From positions 24,406,502 to 24,470,501 of the forward strand of contig NC_089591.1 of assembly GCF_019320115.1 (NCBI RefSeq): a DNA stretch of 64,000 nucleotides, given 5' to 3'. The notes below the pieces were generated by a model, which saw nothing but the letters and a program-made list of their open reading frames with translations, ran no database searches and had not been told where the DNA came from. Below are positions 11,033 to 22,017 of the stretch, one piece after another. Within the stretch, counting starts at the first letter, position 1. Each line of letters starts with the position of its first letter. A program made the position numbers and the translations under genes. This stretch comes from Miscanthus floridulus (lineage: Eukaryota > Streptophyta > Magnoliopsida > Poales > Poaceae).

Positions 11033-12212
11033 TAATGGGGACGGGGATCCCGATCTTCCGTCAGGTGATGGTAACTATCGTTGTGGCGGAGAATGACACA
11101 CCGATCCGGCTTCAGATCGAAAGATCGAACCCTGCAATCTTAGCACCATAGCTCCTCTGGTTATCAACCAAGTCATAGACCAGGTTGACCTCGCCAAGAA
11201 GGCTAATTCCTGCCTGCGCAATGAAGAATACAAGCAAGAACAAGAAAGATAGCAACCAAATTGCAGATGAATGATTAATCTCACGAGTTAGGGTCTCACA
11301 AACCGAAGAACGGCGAAACTGTTTCTTAACAGAATAATCTAAGCAAAACCCAAAACCTAAAGTAGGTGGTGGCTACTGATTATATAGCCTAAGGGACGTC
11401 CAAGGATCCCTCTTCATGTCCTAAAGGTGTCCCAACACGTTACAAGGCCCAACAGCCCAAAAGAAGGTGTCGCAGCACCCTGGCAGATTCTGGATGCTAA
11501 CTTGTTTCGATGATTCCCGTTGATTCCGAAGAGGTTTTGACGTGAAACCACTTGGATTGGCTTCCTTATCAAATTATCTTTCCATCCATATGTCGATCAT
11601 CGAAAACGGAGTTTGGATGCGTCCTGGACGTCCGTTTTATTGCAGACTAGTCCTAATGGCCGAGGCAGACTCGAACTCGGATTGGACTGGGCCTCTAGCT
11701 TGGCTTGGACGTCCTTGCTGGCCTCCTAAGGTGGTGGCCAAGGAGGAGGACATCCAAGGCCATCTCTTAGGTGTTCTCCATCTTCTTGGGGCATGCTCCA
11801 ACTTAGGCCTGGGTCCCAAGGATGTCTAACAAGCCCATGACGACAGTGTTGCTCCCGCCAGAAATAGCGACAGAATATATTGGTGATTTGGAGCCCTTGC
11901 CGATGTGATATTGAGATGGAACCAGATCTATTTGAAAGCTTATCAAACAAGCTTTCCATCAAGTGCTCATTGACCTCAATCGCACTCCGGATGTATGAGT
12001 TATGGCCTTCCCAATGAGGCACTGTCGGGCTGCCGACGAACCAAAAGTTCAACTTTGATGAACTTTCATTATGAAACACATTTGAACCTACAATCAAATA
12101 GTGACATATACATGTGGAACCAAGTGAATTATAACCAAAGCCACTATGCAAATGTAGGAACGAACGAACCTTATAATCATTGTTTGTATCCGAAGGTGCC
12201 ATGTCCTCATCA
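11033..12212 (-). repeat. Element G 5' LTR
   Basis: Right copy of the direct repeat, 1180 bases. On the minus strand it is the promoter LTR. The reading frame that forms the gag C-terminus in the other LTR is also present here (12202-11726) but with a small indel near 11795, as expected for a copy that is not translated. Confidence 0.9.
11379..11388 (-). promoter_or_regulatory. Putative TATA box of element G
   Basis: The minus strand reads GGCTATATAATC in the 5' LTR. The 3' LTR has the same position as CTATATAGTC. It lies about 350 bases before the LTR end next to the PBS, a plausible U3/R position. Not confirmed by any start-site data. Confidence 0.5.
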
Positions 12213-12319
12213 TTTTGGTCCTAGTTTCGTATTTTTCTGAGGTCATATGAATTAGTTATGAATTTCTGAAGTTTAAATCTATTTTTGAAATGGAAAAAAG
12301 GCTGAATTAATCCTGGGCT

Positions 12320-12780
12320 GACATGTGTCATGCTGTGGTTGGTCCACGTGGCTTGCTGACATTAGCATGACATCAGCATCATGGTTCCGAGCTTATAGGT
12401 GGGGCCCAACTGACGTCAGTATGACATCAGCGTGACATCATCAACGTCGTCCACACCGACAGGTGGGGCCAAAGGCTATTGGGTCACTGATAGGTGGGTC
12501 CGGTCAATGTCAGTGGCGGTCAACGTTGAGTCAATGGTCAACGGTCAATGGTCAACAGTCAGGGTCACTGACATGTGGGGCCTGGCTACTGACGTCAGCA
12601 GCTGATGTCAACGTGACATTAGCATGATGTCACCTTGGCTGCGTGGGCTACTGACATGTGGGTCCCGTGTGACTCAGCATGATGTCAGCGCCTGTCGTGT
12701 GGGTCCAAAGTGTCTATGTCACTAACATGTGAGGCCAGGTCAACGGTCAACATTGACCAGTCAACAGTCAACACGGCCGG
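12320..12780 (-). promoter_or_regulatory. Dense TGAC/GTCA motif cluster in the A LTR
   Basis: About 460 bases packed with TGAC or GTCA cores. Two perfect TGACGTCA palindromes lie at 12411-12418 and 12590-12597. GGTCAA occurs five times in 12502-12555 and again at 12738 and 12745; on the minus strand these are TTGACC, the W-box core bound by plant WRKY factors. TGACGTCA is a classical bZIP/TGA factor site. The block lies downstream of the candidate TATA on the minus strand, so a role as an enhancer would be from the transcribed side; binding is inferred only from the motifs. Confidence 0.5.
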
Positions 12781-14001
12781 GTCTTAAACAGGCTTCGGGT
12801 TGGGCCGGTCTGGGCTGGGCCGGGCCGAACACGTGGCGTGCTATGACGCTGCCACGTCATGGCCGTGGGCTCTTATTGGGCTTTGTCCACAGCGCGGCTC
12901 ACACCGTGTGGCTCACGGTGGACCAGCGCTCATGGTCCATGGACCTACGGCAGGGCGCATGGTGGACCAAGTCCACCGTCTCTTCTCCTTGGCTCGGCTC
13001 ACGTGCACCGAGCTCATGCATGGGTGGCCGGCGAGGGGGGTGTTCCCCTATTTTTCTCCTACGGTGTTGCTCCTGCCGGTGGCGAGCTGGCTGTGAGTCC
13101 CTGTGGTGGCGCTAGTGTCCGGTTGGGGAGGGGAAAAACTTCCCCAGGCCACGGCGACTGCGTCGGTGGGGTCAAAGTGGCGGCCAGAGCTTCCCAAGGT
13201 GCTAGCCACGGCGAGCGGCGGCTCGAGCTCCACCGACATGCGGGAATGGCGCCGGGCTACGGCATAGGCCGGTTCTATGGTGTGCGTGGGCGACACAATG
13301 CACCAGCGGGCATGTTGGGCAGGTCGAGGGGTCCTCTAGGGCCTCCGGTGGCTTTGGCCATGGTGGCGCCCTTCCGAGCATGACGGCGTCATCAGTGAGG
13401 TGGCTACGGTCATGGTGAAACATCTCGGTGGGGCGTGTATGCTTCTACGGATGCGTGGGGATGCAGCGGGGACGTCCAGGCTCAAGGCGAGGCTATGGGT
13501 TCTCCTGTGGCCGGTAGGGCTTCCCGGCGGCAACGGCGAACGGTGACGACGGCGGGGCGCGCGGGTCACTATGGGGCTCTAGCGAGGTGGTCACGGTGTG
13601 GTCACAGACATGTGCGTGGGTGTAGGTGTTCCTAGTGGCCGGAGATGGCCCTATCCTACATGCTTCTGGTGTGGAGCACCAAGGCCGAACAGCAGGGTCC
13701 GGCAGCGAGGAGAGAGACCGGAAGGCTCACAGTAGGTGGCGTGGAAGAATGGATGGTGATGCCATGTCGATTCAAGGCATTGTAGCTCTGGTGGCCATGC
13801 AGTGCCGTGCCAAACCGCATCGGTGATGTAGACGACGGCGTCGCTCTCGGCTCCGGCGGTCTCGGCGAGCTTTTCCCCTTCGCAGCGGTGTCAGCGTTTC
13901 CCCCCTTTCTCCCCCACTCTTCTATCTTGGTTCAGGTGTGCTATGGTCAGCCACCACGGTGGCGGCGGGGCATTGGGAGAACCCTAGGGCTCTAGGCGTG
14001 G

Positions 14002-14008
14002 CTTTATA
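14002..14008 (-). promoter_or_regulatory. Putative TATA box of element A
   Basis: The minus strand reads GGCTATAAAGCC, followed about 20 bases later by GCCCTAGGGTTCTCCC, a common plant 5'-leader style. It lies in the GC-rich part of the 5' LTR and points toward the element interior. Confidence 0.5.
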
Positions 14009-14953
14009 GCCAGAGCTCTGAGCTCCATCTTCGGCGGACGGGCGGACGGTTGGTGATGCACCGCGGGCATCAAATGGCATTGCGGCGTGGGGTGGTTAGC
14101 GCGGAGGTCGCGTGGGTGATGCACCAAGGGGGAGACAGGACCATGCCTCAGGCATGACCCCTGGCCTGCTCTGCCATCGCTGTCGGCCTCCGGTCGGCTG
14201 GCGGTTGGGCATGAGCGCGAGGAAGATGAATAGGGGAAAGCTGATGGGTAGGGTCCGTTGGCAGCGGCTGCGGGTGAAGGGAAGAGGGCGTGCGGGTGAG
14301 CAGCGCTCGGCTAACGTGCGGGGCCTAGTGGCAGCGACAGCGAGCAAAGGCGGGGAGGCGCGGGCGTTGCTAGGCCGCAAGCTGGGCCGCGCGTGCTAGG
14401 GGGGCCACGATGGTGCTGGCTGGGCTAGCTAGCTTGGGCCGAGCGGCTAGCTGCGAGGCCCACTTCTTCTTTTCCTTTTTTCTATTTTCAGTTCTCTTCC
14501 ATTTGTTTGAATTCAAATCTGGTTTTGGTTTTTGAATTCAAAGATTGGTGCACCAAATTCATTAGAGTTTTAGATATGTGACCCGCAACATTCTTATATA
14601 TATTAGGAATTTATTTAGCCATTTTGTATAACAAAAGTAAGTGTAACAAATCCTTATTCTTTGATTTGATTTGATGGTTTATTACTTTTAAAGGAGTTGT
14701 TAGGCATTACATAAAACAAATGAAGATCCAACTCACAATTTAAGTTAACAATGTATGCAACCCTTTATTTGTTAGAAATTAAATAACATAATCAGCAAAT
14801 GCCATGCTATGCTTATGTGATGACTTGGGTTGGGGTTATGCCTAATGCAGCTCTCAGGTTGGCTTCCTATACATGACACTCATCACTACATGGGAGTTCC
14901 AAGAAAAAATTTTGAGTAGGTATTTTTGGTGTATGGATTTTTGGGTTGTTACA

Positions 14954-17900
14954 CACCGGTGGTTAACCACCATCCTCAACAGGCCAAGAACTTCACCTGC
15001 AACATGGTGGGATAAACCCTAAGTACTCGAATGTACTCAGCTAGACTTACCCATCATAAAAAAGAAATAAAATGACTCTAAGGATCATGCAAGGCTTTAT
15101 AGGTGGAGCTAGCTTGACAATATTTTGCATAAAAAGCGATTAACTCAGTTATACAATTATAGTTCCATCATCAAGTTAATTATAACTATCCATCTCTAGA
15201 TTAGCAACTATCCTATGCCAAACATGTGATATCTCATTTTAAGAGCATACAATAGTAACCATAGCAGGTATAGTAATTCCATGTTTATCCAAAACATCAC
15301 ATTCCATAATACAATTACTAGGATGTTGGGACTAGCCAAGTTTCTCACTATCTGGGAGAGACGGCGATTCAAATCGATTTCAACCAGCTGGGAATTAATT
15401 CCTAACAAAAAACCCAGACATACCTGTGCCAAGGTAGTCTTAGGTCACCTTTGGTACAACTTAGGTACACATTTCATGGGTTCGCCCAGCGCCGCACAAT
15501 CAGGGATGACCAGCTGCTAGGATGATCAGGACTACCCTGCCCTTGGGCTCATGTCTAGCTCCCCACACATCCTTACTACCATCTAGAGTGAGCACACTTA
15601 CAGAGCGGGGCTCGGCCTGAGTTGAGCTACTCGGCTTTGTGGTCGGAACGAGTTATCTGGCCAGCTAAGTGGTAGGCATGCGTTCAATCTTGTCAGAAGC
15701 ACCAACAATGGTATGGTACTTAATCGATATAGACAAGGATAAATCCACACCCAAGACCTCCATGTCTTGTTGCTTCTCTATCGACATCCCACCCGGTCTC
15801 CATTTATATTACCCCATGGTTCTTTTCCATGATAGCAAATATAGCCAACCATGCTTTGGTATCCACCTATATCTTGCAGGTGACAGGAAATCACCCAACT
15901 TCTACCGGTCTAAGCATGACTAAGCATAAGTTCGATCCTGGACCTACATAGGGTTAAAGGTATATTTCTGGACAAGGAAATTTATATGCATCAAGTGGTT
16001 CCAATCAACTCTTATAACCTAATGCATCAAACATAAAGAACTCAAGTGATATTTGTAAAAACATAGGAGGCTTAGAATACTCTGGGGCTTGCCTATGATT
16101 CAACACTAGGTCAGTGTTTGTTAGATGACACTCACTTGGGAGCATCTCCTGTTTAGGCATGTACTTCAGTGGTCCTTCCATCTTTGGGATAGGTTCACCA
16201 TACACCATCTTCGGGTTCGGCTCCAACATCCTGACCTTCATGTGGTTCATCTAGCGTACCTAGATGAGATGCAAGTGCATGAATATGAAGAATGGCAATA
16301 TGAGATGCATCACATAATAGCATTCAAGGCAACCTAAGATCATGCAAGACATATGCATCTAGAGTTATTTAACTAAACATCACACAACCTATTATAAAGG
16401 GATAGCAAGCATATTAGGTATGGCACACAAGTGAACTTAAGTTCAGATATTGCACACATGCATCGATCAAGAACTAACCAACATGTTTAGCCAAAACCAG
16501 AACAAGCTAAAACAATCACCTAGCACACATATATAAATCTGGACAGCAGCACAATATTCACTTGTTTTAACCATAATTAGAGACATAAGCATCCAACAAG
16601 GGCGACCCTAGACTTTCTGGAAAGCTAATGAAATTGCCTACAACATTGTTATTATCACCAAAAGCTTATTCCAAAGCTAACTAGGTAAAACATGCCAATG
16701 TTTCAGATCTGCATAGAACTAGGACAGAAAAGTAGTAGTACTTTCAAAAATGTATAACTGGAGTTACCAACATCAAACAAGCATGAACCTTAACTTTATA
16801 GAAATCCTATTAAATTACCTAAAACATGTTTATTATCATCACAAGGTAATTCCACAATTAACAAGGTCAATCGATCACAATTGAGCACCTCTGTCCAGAC
16901 TTAGACAGATTCTACCATGCAACTTCACAAGCTTATAACTGGAGCTCTACAGCACCAAAAGGGGTGATCTAGGATAATTTGGAAAGCTTAAGGAAATCAC
17001 TATAACTCTTATATTATAACCAAGACATGATTCAAAGCTTAGCTAAGTCACACAACACAATCATTCAGATCTATACAGAGAGCATGCAAAACCTGACAAT
17101 GAACTTGTAAAATCTATAGCTCCTAAATTATCAGGCCTATGGTCATGAAAATTTAACAAAAGTTAGATTATGAAATTAGCTACAACTTTAGTATTCACTA
17201 AAATCATAGAAAACATCATTTACACTATGAAAATAATTGCACAAGAAAAACCACCTGCAGCCCAAACAGCAATGGAACAGAAAACTAATAGGAAATTCAG
17301 AGAAGCATAACTGGAGTTCTAGACCTCCAACAAACATGAATCATAACTTTTTCAAAATCTTAGAGTTACCTACAACTTTATTATTATCATCATAAGATGA
17401 TTCTACAGCTAACAAGGTCAATTAATCCAATGAATATATCTCTATCCAAAACATGGACAGAATCTGACATGCCACTTTAAACAACCATAAATAGAGTTAT
17501 ACATGTCGAATAAATATGGTTCTACACTTTTTAGAAAGCTTAGAAAATTCTAAACAACTTTGTTATAAACACCTAAAGATAACTCCACTATTAAAAAGGC
17601 CCCACAGTACCAACAGGGCAATCCTATCAGGGTTTGGGCAGAAATAGCCACAGAAATGTAAGCAACCATAACTAAAAATCTACTTAACCAAAAATTATGC
17701 TCCTTAGCTTTTTGGAAAGCATAAGACAAGTAACACAACTCAGGTATTGTCATCAAGACATGGTTCATAACTTAACTGAGCCAATTAATTAAAACATGCA
17801 GACCAATTTAGGATAGGAGCAAAGCAACACAGGGCATTTGTTATTTTTATAACTCTTAAACTATCAAGCATTAAATCATGAAGTTTTTAGCACATATCAA

Positions 17901-19869
17901 CCATCACCTTGGTAGCACTCCATAAAAATTTCACATTTATTTGAGCACAACAACTACAGTTATGAATAAGACAAGACACAACTAGTATTAAGAACCTAAC
18001 TACATAAATCTATTTTTACAGCAAACTATTTAAACTAAAACATGTCATATTATAGATCTACTGCATATAAAATTTCACAAGGATTCCAAAAAGTCCTCAT
18101 TTACCATTTTACGATTTTTATACTAATTACTATGAATTTTCAAAGTTGATCATCCAAATCTACAAAAATCAAAAGAAAGGAATGTAAATCTTGCTTCGGG
18201 GACCCTGCAGAAAACATAAATCAACTTCAGCGAACAGGTCCTTTAGGCACTATTTAAATGAGTCTAGGGTTCTTCACTTAACCCCCTCCTTTTCCCTTAT
18301 TCCAGCATGAATTCCTTCGTCCTCTTCCTCACGACGGCATTGCAGGGGAGATGGTCAGCTCGCGGCTCCGACAGCCATGGTCGTCACCGGCGGTCGTGAA
18401 GTGGCGGGGAGGGACCATGGGCCCACGCGCACCTACTAGGCTACATATCTTGGCCTAAGGCAGCCTGTGGCGGCATGGCCACTATAACAGCGGCGGCGAC
18501 AGCAGCTGCTCCGACGACCTAGAGCAACAGCGGCCAACGGCGCCGGTCAGGGAGGTATAGACGTGCGGCATGAGCTACGCATGGGTGTGCCATGGTCAGC
18601 ATGGAGCAGTGGAGCACAGAGGCAAGGGGGCATGGTGATGCCATGAGCTCGGCGGTGGCGCTCATGGTGGCCGAGCTCCGACCCGTGCGCATGGCACCGA
18701 GAGCGAGCGAGAGCACAGACAGAGGGCCGAGGGAGTGAGGGCGAGTTGTTCTAGTGCTCCACTACATCAAGTGAGGCACAGGGCACACGGCAAAGAGCAA
18801 GGGCGCATGGTGGCCACGTCCACAACACGTGTCTTTCATTTAGGCAAAATTCCAAACAGGTGGCGTACGACGGTGAGGGTGAGGTGGGGAGCCAATTTGG
18901 GCCATCTCGGGTGTGAATTGGACATTGGGCTTAAAACGAAGTTTGAAGCCTACGAACTACTCTTCATTTTTCATTTAGATACCATGGTCATTAGAGCTCT
19001 AGATCAATGAGTAATTAGGCTCCAAAGTGATAGTGTCAATGCATTGATAGCGATGAACAAAAGTCCAAGTTGATGGTCCAAATGAAGTCATACGAGTGCC
19101 ATCGTTTTACATGCTCTTCTCCATCATGTACACTCCAACTTTTATTTTGGGGTCAAGTCAAGTTGCTTAACAAAAACATGAGAACGCGACATGCCAATGC
19201 CAATGACATGAATTCCTGACTTAGAATATTTCTAAGTCTGAAAACAGCCGCTGATTCAATCTTCGAGCCTCTGTTTGACCTATTTCCAAGCTGATCTGGC
19301 TCTTGGTCCAAAAACAAAGTTTGCTCTACTCTACTCAAACTTCAACTTTCATTAAAGGTCAAATGCCATATCTGGTACATGAACCAATTCTTCATCTTGG
19401 TCAAAGCAGCATCTTGTTAACCCTAGAATTAGGTTTTTTGACCAATTGAGGCCTTTTCTTGACATGTGCTCAACACGAACCCTTCATAACTTTTGTTGTA
19501 GAGTTCAAGTAGAGTAATTTGGGCAAAGCATCAAGGTTTGGTTGATGACCTATAATTCCATTCACTTAATAAAGCAATTCAAGAAACATTTTAACTTATC
19601 ATTTCATGCGACTTCTTGATTCCAAACTTCATGAAACTTTTCCACTGGTCAAGATGGATGCATGTTTATGTAATGTACATGAAATAAGCATGTTTAACAT
19701 TACTCTTGCATAATCTTAACAAGGATCCACATGGAAGTAGGGTGTGTTGTCCAAATTTAAGTTAGAGCTCACTCTTGTAGATTTGATCATGACACCCTCA
19801 TCACCACTTAACATGTCATTTGAGTTCAAACCCATTGCTTAACTAGTGACAAACACCTGGGGTGTTATA
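14954..19869 (-). repeat. Element H: LTR of the E/F family, left part outside the window
   Basis: Aligns by eye with the LTRs of E and F: the opening CACCGGTGGTTAACCACC corresponds to about 33437 in F, the block GGTACTCAGCTAGACTTAC-like at about 15030-15050 to 30325 in E and 33520 in F, and the end AAACACCTGGGGTGTTATA to 37738 in F. By orientation it is minus. A sits at its left border, so the missing start of H should lie left of A, outside the window. The stretch 14960-18290 is AT-rich with no gene; 18300-18780 is the GC-rich block. It may be the 5' LTR of a full element or a solo LTR; the window does not tell. Confidence 0.75.
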
Positions 19870-21653
19870 GGATAACCAACTCCCAGCTAGCTAGTCCCCA
19901 ATTTAGCTGAAAATTAGTAAGAAGAAAAAATAGTACATTCACCGCAAGGTGAAGTGTACACACTTAGTCCCCGAGTCTGTTGTAAGATAATGAAACATCT
20001 TGTAGCAGGATCAAAGAATGAAGTGTAAAGGACAAAGTCCCCATGCTTAGCACTGGGTACGTGGAGTAAATTTCAATAATATAGAGTGGTAAAACATGGA
20101 GAAAATGGAAACTGCCTAGCACTAGATTGCTACGATAGATATACTTATCAAAGCCCCTAACGCGCTCCCAAGATCAGCAACATGATCTGGATAGCATGGA
20201 AAACCTTGATATCATAGATGACATGCAGTGTCAGCAAAACGTATTAAGCCAACAAGCGAATTGGTAGGTGGAGTCCCCAGCTTAGCTAGCAAGCCCCAAG
20301 AGTAACTAATGATGAAATGATAGACAATGCGACCAATTGATTGGCGAAGAATCAAGTACCGAGCAGCCCAACCAACTGGTCGGCGACAAAGTGAGCGCCG
20401 AGTAGAAGTGAATGCCGAAAGGTCCTGACCAACTGGTCGGAGATGACGTCATAAACCTAGTGGTCCGACCAGTTGATTGGCAGAGAAATCTGAAGGCCAG
20501 ATGGTGCGACTACCAGATGATGATCCTGCAATAAAAATATGTAGGATGGGTAGTACATGATTTAAAAATAAAATATATGAACTCGGTGATGAAGAAAATA
20601 GAGCGAAATTTCTCAGGAGCAATGTATCGGTGAATTTTATATCCTGCAGAGCAGTTTATGTTTATTTGGAGTTTATTCATAATTGTATAAAGGACTAAAT
20701 CTCCGTGCTTAGCACTAGACATAGGAGTAAAATTTGGAGAGTGTTGAGCACTTAAAAATGGAGAGAATACTTAGCAATTAACCATGGTGAATTTTGGAGA
20801 GTGCTTAGCACTATGCCATGGCGAAATTGGAGAAAATGGAGAGTGCTTAGCAATATACCATGGCGAACATTGGCGAACATGGTGAAATTTGGAGAACATG
20901 GAGAGATTTGGAGAGTGCTTAGCACTTTACTGTGGCAAGATTGGAGACCATGGTGAAAATTGGAGACCCATGGCAAAAATTGGAGATCATGGAGAAAATT
21001 GGAGACCCATGCTGAAAATTGGAGATTGTGGCAAGAATTGGAGACCCGTGGCAAAAATTAGAGGCCCATGGCGAAAATTGGCGATCATGGCAAAAATTGG
21101 AGACCCGTGGCGAAAATTGGAGATCGTTGCGAAAATTGTAGATCATGGCAAAAATTGGAGACTCATGGCGAATGTTGGAGATCATGATGAAAATTGGATA
21201 CCTACTGGTGAAATTTGAAGATCATGGCAAAAATTGGAGATCATGGCAAAAATTAGAGACCTGTGGCGAAAATTAGAGATCATGGTGAAATTTAGAGAGG
21301 TAAACCGACGAAGTGGGCACAGCCGTTTAGTATGCCCATAGGCCCATTATACTGGCCCAATAACAATTGACGGAGAAGTAGGAGGGGCATGAAGGTGGTG
21401 GTGCAAATATTGCAGAGGGGGTCGAACAATGCGATGGGGTCAACACGGTTTCCCAAAAACCCTAAAGATAAAGGGTCGGGGTCGAACTGTTTCAATCCAC
21501 CCACGGCGACACACTCTCCTCATTCTGCATTACCACACCTTCTTTCTTGCAACCGTAGAGTACTCAGTGCTTTGCCTTCTCGCACACTACTATAACCGCA
21601 ACCACAACATCTCTGCAATCAAAATCGTAGACAAATTGAATCAAAACCGATCC
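19870..21653 (+). repeat. Element C LTR/leader region (Tat-type)
   Basis: Non-coding sequence before the C accessory ORF. It carries repeated phrases such as GGAGAGTGCTTAGCAC (20737-20920) and ACCAACTGGTCGG (about 20370-20440), a style found in LTRs of grass Tat-type elements. I could not place an LTR end or a PBS with confidence. The join with H at 19869/19870 is exact on the H side. A minisatellite occupies 20942-21300. Confidence 0.55.
20942..21300. repeat. Minisatellite, about 19/20-base units alternating as a 39-base dimer
   Basis: About 18 units with starts at 20942, 20961, 20981, 21000, 21020, 21039, 21059, 21079, 21098, 21118 and so on to 21293. Unit lengths alternate 19 and 20. Each unit resembles TGGAGACCCATGGCGAAAAT, alternating GACCC and GATCA types. 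Because 39 is divisible by three, the array translates without stops for about 100 codons on both strands (20889-21218 plus, 20919-21185 minus); those frames are by-products of the repeat, not genes. Confidence 0.9.
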
Positions 21654-22017
21654 ATGGCGAAGGGCAAGAAGAAATGCAGCCGCTTGAGCCCGAAGAAGCC
21701 TAGGAGGGAGGTGGCGGAGAGTATCAGCGAGGTCCGCTATGACTAGGAATGGGTCAAATCTATGACCACCTAGAAGATCCTAAAAGGAATGGTGTTCGAA
21801 GGTGTCCTGCACTATCAAGCAACCACCGGAAGGCGCCCCACTGCAGGTGAACCATTCCTGACACTCGATACCAGTGAACTCGTTGTATTCGTGGCTTATT
21901 TTTTCATGGATTTGGGATTCCCACGCATCTTTTCCTATGGAAACTTCTTGGTTACTATGGCATTAGCCTATGCCATCTCCACCCCAACAGTATCCTTCAT
22001 ATCTCCCTCTTCATTAA
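21654..22017 (+). pseudogene. Element C accessory ORF1 (Tat-type 'putative gypsy type transposon' family), 5' part
   Basis: Starts at ATG 21654 with a Lys-rich tail, MAKGKKKCSRLSPKKPRRE. Two TAG stops follow at 21744 and 21774. Further on it reads GRRPTAGEPFLTLDTSELVV and FFMDLGFP, typical of the large ORF of unknown role carried by grass Tat-type elements (as I recall, Pfam PF04195). The frame shifts shortly before 22017, where element B begins. The protein continues at 53279 after B. Function in the element is unknown. Confidence 0.75.
22013..22017. repeat. Target-site duplication of element B, left copy
   Basis: ATTAA before TGTAACACCC. The matching copy is ATTAA at 53274-53278 after the 3' LTR. 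Deleting B and one copy lets the host C ORF continue in one frame across the site. Confidence 0.95.

Larger units (their letters stand above)
7596..12212 (-). mobile_element. Element G: gag-only non-autonomous LTR retrotransposon (TR-GAG-like), complete
   Basis: Two direct repeats of 1181 and 1180 bases flank an interior of 2256 bases; TTTTG is duplicated outside. The PBS (11018-11030) and PPT (8777-8790) place transcription on the minus strand. The only long ORF is gag-like; no protease, RT or integrase fits in the interior. Both LTRs start TAATGGGG and end CCTCATCA, so the ends are TA...CA rather than TG...CA. The LTRs differ at about 2 percent of the positions I compared (six differences in the first 280 bases), so G is a fairly recent insertion. 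It would need enzymes from another element. Confidence 0.88.
1..14953 (-). mobile_element. Element A: Ty3/gypsy (Tekay/Del-type) retrotransposon, left end outside window
   Basis: Reading on the minus strand from 14953 down, the order is 5' LTR, tRNA-Met type primer site, an extra ORF (orf0), gag, protease, reverse transcriptase, RNase H and part of integrase, where the window begins. Protease-RT-RNase H-integrase is the Ty3/gypsy order. The LTR runs 5787-7595 and 12218-14953 because element G sits inside it. The inner LTR end reads TGAGACGACCCC and the outer end reads GGGTTGTTACA, an imperfect inverted repeat with TG...CA termini. The base after the outer end is the H-type LTR, so A inserted into H; CACCG at 14954-14958 should be one copy of its target duplication. 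The coding part carries many TAG stops and several frameshifts, so the copy is dead. The 3' LTR is outside the window. Confidence 0.85.
12218..14953 (-). repeat. Element A 5' LTR, outer segment with GC-rich core
   Basis: Continuation of the A LTR right of G, ending GGGTTGTTACA at 14953. From about 12780 to 14460 it is strongly GC-rich, which creates open frames in all directions (for example 12859-13383 plus and 13336-13569 minus). These overlap in four or more frames, have Arg/Gly/Pro-biased composition and no motif, so I do not call genes. From 14460 to the end it is AT-rich. The same layout, a GC-rich block toward one side of a long LTR, recurs in H, E, F and B. Confidence 0.8.

Noticed and set aside
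12729..14399. Open frames of 60-174 codons on both strands
   Set aside because: All lie in the GC-rich part of the A LTR, overlap in many frames, and have biased composition without any motif.
20889..21218. A repeat protein of 109 codons with a 13-residue period
   Set aside because: It is the translation of a 39-base minisatellite; the opposite strand is equally open.
20942..21300. CRISPR-like array
   Set aside because: Units are contiguous and similar throughout, with no unique spacers, and the genome is a plant.
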